The notes under the pieces were generated by a model. It did no database searches. It saw only the letters and a program-made list of their open reading frames with translations, and had not been told where the DNA came from. The position numbers and the translations under genes were made by a program. Of a stretch of 46,216 bases of DNA, positions 1 to 10,275 are shown piece by piece. Positions within the stretch are counted from its first letter, which is position 1; each line of letters opens with the position of its first letter. This DNA comes from Xanthoparmelia taractica (Eukaryota > Ascomycota > Lecanoromycetes > Lecanorales > Parmeliaceae). Where the stretch lies: assembly GCA_033085395.1 (NCBI GenBank), contig JANQBS010000289.1, forward strand, positions 1 to 46,216, read 5' to 3'.

Positions 1-633
1 ATTCGAAGATATTAATCTTTATATTATTTATACGAAGCGTGTAATTATAATAACTAAGAATATATAATTATAAAGAATAATCGTAAATTCTTTTTATGAT
101 GCGAAGAGAAAAGAAGGAAATTTATTATTATAGTTAGCGTGCTAGTAATTCTTCTAATAATTAAATAAATTAAATATATTAATAGTAATAGAAATAACTC
201 GCCAAGCCCTAGGTGATTATAGAGATCTTTTATAACACGATATTAAATGCGATAGCGAGCTTAGCTTAATAACGTGATAATAAAGTGAAGTAATAATAAT
301 AGCGATAATAAAGTAAAGTAATAATTAGAATAATGACTAGAATACTTAACAACGTAATAGTAAAGTGAAGTAATAACTAGAATAATAACTAGAATACGTT
401 CGCATGATTCTATATAGAGTAACCTATTCTATATATAGTATATTTCTTATATTCCTGCATATAATATAAGATATCCCTATATATATTAGAAATTTCCTAG
501 ATTATTTCATGATATCTGCACATCTTCCAGATTATCTTATATAAATCAAATAATATAATCTTAATATCATACCATATCATGATATGATATCGATACCCCA
601 TATCCCAGACCATCCCAGACCTTTCCGACCCGT
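1..633 (-). mobile_element. DNA-transposon-like insertion, truncated by window start
   Basis: AT-rich, non-coding DNA ending at the terminal motif CTTTCCGACCCGT (about 621-633). Read in reverse complement it matches the left part of the insertion at 2924-4025 almost base for base, the differences being mostly transitions. It is therefore a second copy of the same element in opposite orientation, with its other end outside the window. It interrupts the retroelement whose body resumes at about 634 and lines up with 35490 onward of the second retroelement copy. I see no transposase ORF. The terminal motif and the short target duplications of related copies suggest a non-autonomous hAT-like family; that family name is inference. 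Confidence 0.65.
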
Positions 634-1662
634 AATCGGATACATAAGTTACGCTCTCGCTATCGTTATCGCTATTATTAATATTATTCGTCTAAGCTTA
701 GTAGTAATTTAGAGAAGAGTGATAATCTTAGAGTCTCTTTTATATATATTAAAGATACGCGTTTCTTTCTTAATCTTTATAAACGCTATCGCGTCGTCGA
801 TATTAAATATTTTAAATAAATCTTTTTTAAGACGTTTAAATTCGAAAACCTTATTAAGCTAAGTTAAGAATACGTTAATCGCGCTAATACGAACGATACT
901 CAGAAAGCTAATAAGATAATTTATCTACTATAGTGTTTCGAGGTGTATAACTAGATTATATATTACTATATATATCTTATAGTAATTATTCGCCTATAGG
1001 AGATACTATTAGATTATTATTTTCGCCTAGCTAAGTTATTACCCTTATACAAATTCTTCGCTATATATATTAAAATTTCAATAAAAGACAATGCCTACGC
1101 GAGTACTATTAATATATTTATATCTATCTCAATTATTAGCTAAATTATTTAACAAATACGTGTTATAAGATTAAAATCGAGGCCTTAAGCATTAATCTTA
1201 CTTCGCTTAATAATCGAATTTTTAAGTCTAAATAACTCTCAACGTATTCGTAGATACTTACATCACTACTATATATAGTAGAAGAATTCTCGTACGCGCT
1301 ATACGATTTATTAGATTTAAATTTAATTAGTTAAGATTCGCTACGAGTAAAAGATTAAGATTATTAGTTAAAGAATTATTTAGATCTTATATTCGTAAAG
1401 ATTCTTTTAACTATTCTTCGAAAGAGAGTAAAAATCGAATATCGAGGTTAAATTCTACGTTATCGTAATTATAATTATTAATTAACTCTCGTAACACCTA
1501 ATATATTAACAACGAACCTTTAAAAATAGCTTTAGCATAATCGCTTAATCGAGGTTAATTCTTAGACGAAATAATAATTCGTCTACTTATCGCTAGGGCT
1601 AATCTCGAAGTACAATAATAATTAAAGGCGTATTTATAACCTCTTATTTTTATACGAGATCT

Positions 1663-1937
1663 ACGGGTCGGAAAGATGTGGTATATTTAATGGTATGGGA
1701 TTAGTTTTTCGAATACCATATCGAAAGGTATAGGATATCCCATACTCTCATTGGGTTTTTAATAAATATATTACGTGATATTTTTTTTATATTCTAAAAA
1801 TACGTAAAAAGCCTAAGCGAACGCTTATGTAATTATAAAATTCTATAAATAGATTAAAAAGATATAATTTTTTAAAAAAAGTTGAAATAAAGTTAAAAAC
1901 GACTATGTTCAATAGATATCACACCTTTCCGACCCGT
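1663..1937 (-). mobile_element. 275-bp MITE nested in retroelement copy 1
   Basis: Starts with ACGGGTCGGAAAGATGTG and ends with the inverted form ACACCTTTCCGACCCGT. The same site in the other retroelement copy (about 36680) is uninterrupted, so this is an insertion. Flanks carry a near-perfect 8-bp repeat (CGAGATCT and AGAGATCT). The whole unit is the reverse complement of the copy at 43321-43594, differing mainly by transitions. No coding capacity. Confidence 0.82.
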
Positions 1938-2923
1938 AAAGAGATCTCAGTTAATAACGATATATTCTAGGACTAAGAGACTCTAAAATACGCGATATAT
2001 AATAACGCAGTAATCGCATTATTACAATAAGACTCTAGGGCTTAGTTCGTTAAAAGAGATCTAAAAAACGTCTTTAGATATATATCGATTGCAATTTCAG
2101 ATTAATAGTTGCTAGGATTTCACTATAACGGTCGCTATTAAATAGAACGATATCTATTCTTCGATCTACGTATATTATTATTTATATTTAATCTATTTAT
2201 AAAGATTCTCAATTAAATCTTGATAATAGTTCTTCTTTAAACTATAATGCTTCACTATCTAAACAATTTCTTCGCTATTCTAGTATTAATCGATAATGCG
2301 ATCGTATACGATTAACAATTTAATCTTGTATATAAAGAATTAGACTTTAAAATTAATCACATTAAGAATATTATGAATATCATAGCCGATTTTCTAGGGA
2401 TTGAGTTCGATAGTATTCTAATATAGACTAGACTTCTTTCCGACAAGCTCGCTCGGGCGAGAAACACGATTAAGAACTTTCTAAATCGGGCGATAATCTC
2501 ATATCGCGAACTCAAGTTAGCGGTCGATTTCTTATTATTTATTATTAAGATTATAATCTCAAAGAGAGCGTTCTTAAGGCGACTTTTCGATGCTATTCAA
2601 CGATTAACAGTACTTATTAAAATCACATTATATATAAAGATCGATCTACTATAATAAGAGATCTTTCTAAAAGATTAAAATAGTCTTAAATTAATTTATC
2701 ACGTTATTAATCGATTAATATAATATATTTAAATCGATATATTAGAGATCTTTAATATAAAAGACTATATTCTAAAGTATCTAGACCTCTTATAATCGAT
2801 CTAGAAGACTTTTAGTATTTCGATATCTACACGTTATCGTTAAAAAGATATTTAGTTCAAAGAAATAAAGGTCGTATATTACGCTATTCGACTATATTTA
2901 CAAAGACTTTAGAAATCACGATT

Positions 2924-4025
2924 ACGGGTTGGAAAGGTCTGGGATGGTCTGGGATATGAGGTATCGATATCATATTATGATATGGTATGATATTAAGATT
3001 ATGTTATTTGATTTTTATGGGATAGTCTGAGAGACGTGCTGGTATCATGAAATAATCTAAGAAATTTCTAATATATGTAGGGATATTTCATGTTATATGC
3101 AGGGATATAGGAAATATACTATATATAGAGAAAGTTACTCTATATAGAATTATGCGAACGTATTCTAATTATTATTCTAATCATTACTTCACTTCATTAT
3201 CGCTATTATTATTACTTTACTTTATCATCACGTTATTAAGCTAAGCTCGTTATCGCATTTAATATCGTGTTATAAAAGATCTTCGTAATCATCTAAGACT
3301 TAGCGAATTATTTCTATTACTATTAATATATTTAATTTATTTAATTATTAGAAGAATTATTAGCACGCTAATTATAATAATAATCTACTATTTATTCTGC
3401 GATAGCAAATTCCCCTCTTCTCTCTTCGTATTATAAAAAGAATTTACGATTATTCTTTATAATTACATATTCTTAGTTATTAAAGTTACACACTTCATAT
3501 AAATAATATAAAGATTTAATAATTTACTTAATCTTGAAGAGCAGAATACGAGAAGTCTTGAATATATTCTCTACATAACGTATATTATTTAATTATTCTT
3601 ATAAGAGCTTCTTAATAAGATTCGCGTTAACTTAATTAACGAGAACTTTTAGAAAAGCTAATATAATTCGAAGAAATAAAACGCTATTCAAAGATAAGGA
3701 AAAGATTTATTAATAATTTTAGCTAAGATATATGAATTCTAGTTATTATTCTAATTATTACTAATATTTAATATATATAGATTCGTAAGACGGGGGTCTA
3801 CATTTAATGCTAGTAGTTAGCGTAAGAAGTATTTCTTATCTTATTCGCTATCTAATATAAGAAATAATCTTTATTATAGAATACCCCTATATATATTAGA
3901 AATTTCTTATCTTATATCTTTATAGGTAATCTAATATAACCCCCTCATAATACCCTTTTATAATATAATATAATATAATATAATATGGGATATCCCATTA
4001 AATATACTAGATCTTTCCAGCTCGT
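2924..4025 (+). mobile_element. 1.1-kb TIR element nested in retroelement copy 1
   Basis: Begins ACGGGTTGGAAAGGTCTGG and ends CTTTCCAGCTCGT. It is flanked by the exact direct repeat AATCACGATT (2914-2923 and 4026-4035), a target-site duplication of about 8-10 bp. Retroelement copy 2 is continuous at the equivalent point (about 37655). The left 600 bp reappear inverted at 1-633. The interior is AT-rich, without a recognisable transposase, and includes a short (TATAA)n run near 3960-3985. Probably non-autonomous and sharing ends with the 275-bp MITE family. Confidence 0.78.
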
Positions 4026-6811
4026 AATCACGATTAATACTATATTGCGATAATAACGCATATATTTATAATCTTAAAAAGTTCTTTATTCGCGAATTAG
4101 CTATAATCTTACTACGAGATATAATAATACTATTAATAAAATACGATATCTACTTAATCTTAATATAAATCTTAATTAAGATCAATAAGCTAATAAATTA
4201 CTTATCACGCTTTCGATATCGAAAGATCGCTAACGTATATTTATAATTAAGATATATCTTAATCGCTTCGCAGAGCTAAGACGCGATTTATCGAATTTCT
4301 AATATAATTAGACCGTACTATTACGAGAGATAGCTCGTTTTCTCTAATAAGATTTGGTCGCAAAGACGCGAAAAACGTATATCACACTCATCAAGTTATA
4401 TAGCGCTTATTACGATATTAATAAAAGCATACCTTTCTTCTTAGCGATTATTAACTCACTCGTTAGCTAAATCGCATATCTTAATACGAGATAAGTTAAG
4501 ATTAAGATTATTAAGATCTATTTAATAGACGTTAGATTAGCTCACGTTAATATAAGATATAAGAATCTTATAATGTTTTATAATCCTTAGTTATAAAGAA
4601 TTATCGTCGATATTTAATGTTTACGAGACGAGACTAAAATGAAAGAACGTCGTTTAATTATTAAAAATCTATTACTATAGATACTTACTTATATTAATTA
4701 AGAAGACGAGACCGAAGCAGCGCTCTATATAGTCTTTTATCTCGTATTCGCCGCATTCCTTCGTATAGGCGAGTTTATATATATTACACGTGATCGCAAA
4801 GCTTAAGACTTTGAGTAATAATTCCTCACTCGTCGCTCGATAAGACTATATGGGAAATATCTCGAACTTATACTTTTAGCATTCAAAACGAATTTCTTTC
4901 GTTAAGAGATAATACTTATTATTACAACGTTAAATAATAACGCTTATATAATAAAGATCTTACGATATCTCTTTAGATAAAAGATCTTATTAAATAGTCT
5001 TCTCTTTTAATTAGATAAGAACTTTTTTACTAAAGTGCTAATTATTAGCTAACTTCGTCAAATATTAATTTCGCTCGATATAAGAGATTATTATTTAAAG
5101 TACTTCTTTCGTAGAGAAACTACTACTTTAGCACGCGAGACGAATCTTAGTAACGATAAGATTATGCTATTAAGACGCTAAAAGATCGATTTCTATTATC
5201 TCTATATTACTACTCACCTCGAGCGAATACTTATTATATCACGAAGATATTAGTATCTTTCGTCTTATTAGCGCTAGTGCTAGTAATACTCGTATCGTTA
5301 GATCGTTATACGAAATCTTCTGCGTGGCCCTTATATAACGTTTTTTAATTATTTAAGAGTTTTTCTAGCGCTGAGACACGTCTAAGAGCTTATCTAGATC
5401 TGCTAACGATCTAGCTAAGTCTATTAACTACTAATCTTAGCGTTAAGACGACTTAATTAACTATCTATAATATTACTTAATTTCGATATATATATCTTCA
5501 TAAATAAGAATACTAATCGAATAGTAAGACTATAAATTAGTGTCTTATAATCCAGCCTCTGTTTTAGATACATACGTATATACGAGAAACACGTGTCTTC
5601 GAGAGCACTATATATATAGATCTCACATTATTAGTTGACTCTTTATTCGAATTCTTCTCACTTAGAGCAATCGTATTCTTTTATTCTATTTATTCACGTC
5701 TATATATAGCTATCTAATTAAACACTTTAAGTCTATATCGCATAGATATAGAGAGTTTTTCTAGCGCTAAGACACGTCCAAGGGCCCATCTAGGCCTACT
5801 AACGATCTAGCTAGGCCTACTAACTACTGACCTTAGCGTTGGGACGACCCAATCAACTATCTACAGTACTACTTGATCCCGATGTGTATGCCTTCATGAA
5901 TAAGAACACTAAATAAGAATACAATCGCTACTGCTAATACCGTCTAAAAATCACACTTAATATTATAACAAGTACTATATTCTCATAGCACTTACATCAC
6001 ATCTACTTACCTCATCGCTATATTTAAACGACTTAAGAAATATTGCTAACCGAGAATTATATCCCTTTACTCGATAGCGTTTATATAATTAATTAAAGAA
6101 AGATATCAAACAATAATTATAATATTATTATTATTGTGATATTCTAACTACTTTTACACTATATACTTTATTTAACCTTACTATTATTAGTCTTCTAGCA
6201 TTTTGTCACCAATACGAATTCAATAGCATTAATAAGTTAAGGTTTTAATAAGCAAGCGAGATCGCTTATTTTTTCTTATTGTTATAAGATATTATTACGA
6301 TATTTCTATATATTAAAGGCATTTCGGGAAGATCGGGGAAGAATCGGGCAGGCTAGGTCAAATTTGTATTAGCTTCCCCAGCAGATCTCCGTCACTACGG
6401 CCCTTAGTATTCAATAACTTTTTAATCATTAATCCCAAGACTATTTCCATAACAAATTGTAGTCCTAATAAGAATATGTAAATTTTAATTTTAATAATTT
6501 AATTAGCGAAAATAGATTTAATAAAAGCTAATTATAGCTAAGAGTAAACTAATTTCTACTTCGCTTTGTAATCTCGATAGTGTGATTTTTTATCTCGCTT
6601 CGCTCGGCACTACTTAAGCTCTATACTTCTACGTAATAATTTAATAATTTTCAAAAGATATTTTACTAAGAAGAAAGTAATATCTTTTCGTAATACTCGT
6701 AATAAGAGTATCGCGAATTTTCTTTTTCTAGAAAAATAAAAGTCGAGAAGATATAGAGGACTCGAAGAAAGCTTTATATTATTTCTATTTCTTCTACTTC
6801 GTATAGCTATC

Positions 6812-6872
6812 TACAGTCTATAGTCTACAGTCTACAATCTACAATCTGCAGATAGCAGATAGTAGATAGCAG
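6812..6872. repeat. Short tandem units with inverted symmetry
   Basis: The left half repeats TCTACAG/TCTACAA-like heptamers and the right half repeats AGATAGC/AGATAGT heptamers. The two halves are partly reverse complements (CTATCTAC against GTAGATAG), so the tract could fold into a hairpin. Confidence 0.6.
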
Positions 6873-6886
6873 ATAACATATACTCT

Positions 6887-7016
6887 AAGAATCATTTCCA
6901 ATTTGCACCCCTAGCGTGATTTTTGAGCCGACCCAATACCACACGAATATGGCTTAATAAGCGTTCCTTAAACCAATCACAGCGGCAGCACCCCTAGCGT
7001 GGCGGGAATGATTCTT
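6887..7016. repeat. 130-bp MITE-like unit with short inverted ends
   Basis: AAGAATCATT at 6887 is mirrored by AATGATTCTT at 7007-7016. Inside, the 14-mer GCACCCCTAGCGTG occurs twice as a direct repeat, near 6905 and near 6988. No coding capacity. It sits at the boundary between the AT island and the gene block. It could be a small MITE or a chance arrangement; the paired 14-mer argues against chance. Confidence 0.4.
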
Positions 7017-7400
7017 GAGAAGTGTTAATAATAAAAACGGATTGGTCATTATCGAACACGGTAGCAGAGCTCAGCCACAATCTGGGCTTGGCGGCGAGGC
7101 AGATTCTAAACAGACTGACAGACGAACCTCATTTTCATGAGACGATGCCAATTGTAGATGGCTTCTGACTGTCCTCGCATCATTTATTTCTCTTCTTCCC
7201 AGATGGTGGCTCAATAAACCTTTCTTCTCGAAGATGGAGGAGACAGACACGGCACCTCTTCTTTCCGAGTCTTGACTCCCCAGTGTGTTGAAGCAGATAA
7301 GTCGTTAGGGTTCTTCGAGAGAAGGGTGTTCAGTCTGTGGGACATTCTTGCTTGCAGGAGAAGGTTACTTCTTTTTTGACAAAGAAGTCTGCCGCGTCTG

Positions 7401-8895
7401 ATGAATCATATCATCAGAGCTACCCTCCCTCTGCTAGCTAGATATTTCAACAACGTCCGTGGTAGCCAGTCGCTTCGAAGGAGACGCGTTCTTTTTCCTC
7501 GCGTCATACGCATCCAATCTGCGAGGAGTCAGCGTCGCTCAATGGCCGCCTCCTCACCGAAGGAGTTGCGATATCGACTACCGCATTTAGATAACGTGGA
7601 GGACGTGGAGAAGTACACCAAGGGGGGTTTCCACCCGATCCATCTTGGAGACACTCTCAAATGCGGAAGATATTGCATCCTGCACAAATTAGGCTATGGA
7701 GGGTTCTCTACTGTCTGGCTTGCTCGCGATAAATTTCAAGATAGGCTTGTCTCACTCAAGGTGCTTACTGCCGAGGCCTCCCGACTGCACAAAGAACTCG
7801 GGGTGCTTCGACGTCTTGATGAACGTGTTCGAGCCGATCCCTTACGTGCTAGCATAATCGCTACCTTGGATGATTTCACCATTGACGGGCCCAACGGCAT
7901 ACATCTTTGCTATGTATCGCAGCCGGGGGGTCCAAGTCTTTCCGCGCTATCGGAATCTCCGGGCGAGATAGCGGGCACCCGCCGCCTTCGTGCTCCAGTG
8001 GCTCGCAAACTAGCTCGACAGCTGGCAAAGGCGGTTTCTTGCATACATGATGCCGGTATTGTCCACGGAGGTACATTAAACGCCGGGGAATCAAAAGGTT
8101 GTGCTGACTGATGGGATAGATATCACGCCTAAGAATGTCCTCTTACAGCTTAGAGGCATCGATGTATGGTCTACGGAAACACTTTACCAGCAAGTTGGCC
8201 GCCCAATTAAAGATGAGATCTTCACGTCTTCTGGTCAAAAACCAGACCTATCTGCCCCTGAATACCTTGTGGAGTCAGCATCCTTCTCCTGCGTCGATTC
8301 CGAGTACATATCCGAGCAGATTCTACTCATAGACCTAGGCGAAGCCTTTCTCGAGCTGTCTCCACCATCTAATGGTGTCGGAACACCAGTTTCATATTGC
8401 TCTCCAGAGTTATTATTGGAGGGCAAGGCGAGTAGAGCCTCAGATATCTGGGCCTTGGCATGTACGATCTTCGAGATTCGATCTGGTTTCCCACTTTTTG
8501 AATCCTTTGTGGGCTCATCCACCGAGATCCTTGAAGAGATGGTGCGGATCTTGGGCATGCCGCCAGAGCCGTCTAATTATCTTTGGGAGAAACATGGGGT
8601 TACCATCGCGGATCACGCGCATTTGGACGAATCCTCTCTCAACGATCGGGTAAGGGAGATTGGTATGTACGGCCAAGAAGCATCTATTCACGATGGCGAT
8701 GTTGCCTCCAAGAACCACCATATGTTGCTGGAGCCTTCTGGAAAGAGGATTTCTAGCGACGAAGAGATTGACATGGCCGATTTGCTGCGAAAGACATTGG
8801 ACTACACACCCGGAACACGTTTATCTGCGGAGAAAGTCGCCAACCATTCGTGGTTTGCAAACAGCGAATATTATTACACACCGCCCATGTCCTAG
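7401..8895 (+). CDS. SRPK-like serine/threonine protein kinase
   Basis: Two exons, 7401-8070 and 8120-8895. The 49-bp intron starts GTACAT, ends TAG and has the branch sequence TGCTGAC; splicing restores the catalytic loop. The product is 481 aa. Visible kinase features are the glycine loop LGYGGFSTV (about 97-105), the ATP-binding Lys in VSLK (120), the alpha-C Glu (about 132), the catalytic loop HGDITPKN (222-229), DLGEAF replacing DFG (295-300) and SPE in place of APE (318-320). DLG in place of DFG and a long insert in the kinase core are typical of the SRPK family, which phosphorylates SR-type splicing factors; many fungi carry expanded, divergent SRPK-like paralogues. Residues 1-47 are Arg-rich and could be a mitochondrial presequence, or translation may start at Met48. 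The true substrate is unknown. Confidence 0.85.
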
Positions 8896-10275
8896 GTTTA
8901 TCAAGCTACTCGCCCATACTTCACCTACGGAATCTGAGGTTTATTTCTACAAGACCAGAAGGAGCTCTTCAAGGATGGCAATGACGAACCCATGTCAACC
9001 GGATTGATGTCCACCAGAGGTAATCGAATCCTACTCACTGAGCAGAGGTGGAAGCGAAGGTCGTAATGCCTGTGCGACGTCGCGCATGTGATCCTCTGTG
9101 AACGTCAATGAAAATCAACTGCAGTTGCCATTCTCAGTGTCTGAAGATGAAGACTATCTGAATGACTATAGGGACTTTGTCACGAGGATGATGAGGGCTG
9201 GAGCCGAGAGATAGGCCAACCGCCAAGGACCTTCTGCGGTGTGCATGGTTCAAGACATAAGAAATCTGGTTTTGCGTAGAGTTGGCATAAATTTGAAATC
9301 CCTCCGAAGCCAATCCTGGCCGCAATCTGTGGACGTATGGCTCGAGCAGTTTCCTGGAACGAGGCAGTTGTTTTGCTCTCGCTTACAAGCCTTCTTGGTG
9401 TGCTCCAGTGCTATTTTGGCCACCGCACCAGATACTGATGAGCTAGCATATCGCACGTTGCAATAATCAGCATAACTTATAACTCTGATTCGACCGTGAG
9501 GCTTTTTGACCCTTGTGCTTTGAATACTGTTGACGCATGAAGTGTAGGTATTTAGGAGACGATACGTTGCATAGCGTCCTTGGAAGACTTGTGCTGTGCT
9601 TAGAATCATCTCTAAAATCAGGCATCTTCTGCAGCTACGCATATAAGGTACTCCAAACAGAAGCCGCGGCTTAAAAACGATTTACTTCCGCTGCACAGAA
9701 TCATGCCGCTTGCTACTCGAATGATGGCGAGGCTGGAGTAGCAGGGATCAGTGGGCTTGGGGATATTGTATTCCGCCCACACAAAGGCCGTGAACGAGGC
9801 TGGAAGGATATTTGATGCATGAGTAGGTGCTAGTAGCATCCGCATCGATGTCTATGGGCTTCTGAACCAATTGACTTGCTATATAGCACAACCATGAGAT
9901 AAAGACGAGGCTGAGAAATCACTAATGTTGCGTTCCCGCTGGCGGCATATGCAGGAGCTGCGGGGTATAGGTACAAGAAGGGTTGCTTTTGTCACTTATT
10001 GGCTGGATGCTACCGAACTGGGCGCTGGATACGGACACGTCAGGCGCATTCGGTGCGTCAGCGTGAGGGGCTTTTCAGTTAGCGTGGATTTATCTCTCCG
10101 GTGACAGCCTCGTTCTCCAGCAAGAGAGTATCCTGTGCAGCATCATAAAGGCCTCGTCTGCTTCGTATCAAAATTTCGAATTCAGGCGTAGCGCTCACGC
10201 TCATCGTCCTTCGCTCTGGTAATTGGAGTATATAAACATATATATATATCTGTTGTGTCCGTTCAACGAGGCTGG
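8896..10275. other. Intergenic region without a confident gene
   Basis: Normal GC. Minus-strand open stretches at about 9250-9642, 9618-9845 and 10079-10201 look weakly protein-like. The last begins at an ATG near 10201 (MSVSATPEFEI...) and would be transcribed divergently from the NLR-like gene. None shows a family motif or a clean exon structure, so I treat them as possible remnants only. A long TATA-type tract lies at 10231-10250. Confidence 0.45.
10231..10250 (+). promoter_or_regulatory. Candidate TATA box of the NLR-like gene
   Basis: The tract TATAAACATATATATATATC lies 26-45 bp before the chosen ATG at 10276. This is close, so the 5' UTR would be very short, or transcription may begin elsewhere. 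Confidence 0.35.

Larger units (their letters stand above)
634..5912 (+). mobile_element. RIP-degraded Ngaro/DIRS-like YR retrotransposon, copy 1
   Basis: Collinear with 35490-39537 apart from nested insertions at 1663-1937 and 2924-4025 and a deletion of roughly 170 bp near 1055 (present in the other copy at about 35905-36080). The conceptual plus-strand reading gives reverse transcriptase around 1950-2900 and a tyrosine-recombinase-like domain around 4600-5300. Stops are mostly explained by C-to-T or G-to-A changes. The 3' end holds B1 (about 5357-5518), A2 (about 5519-5752) and B2 (5753-5912). B2 is hardly mutated whereas B1 is heavily mutated. The left terminal repeat lies outside the window. 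Dead as a coding element. Confidence 0.72.
5913..7400. other. Gene-free transition from AT-rich island to gene block
   Basis: 5913-6880 is AT-rich and non-coding, with one less mutated patch at about 6320-6470. 6810-6875 is a cluster of short TCTACAG/TCTACAA and AGATAGC units able to form a hairpin. 6887-7016 is a small inverted-repeat element listed separately. From about 7030 the composition becomes normal and this should be the upstream region of the kinase gene. I see no convincing TATA box or gene. Confidence 0.6.

Noticed and set aside
3955..3990. CRISPR-like or satellite repeat (TATAA)n
   Set aside because: A short simple repeat inside a transposon; no spacer structure.
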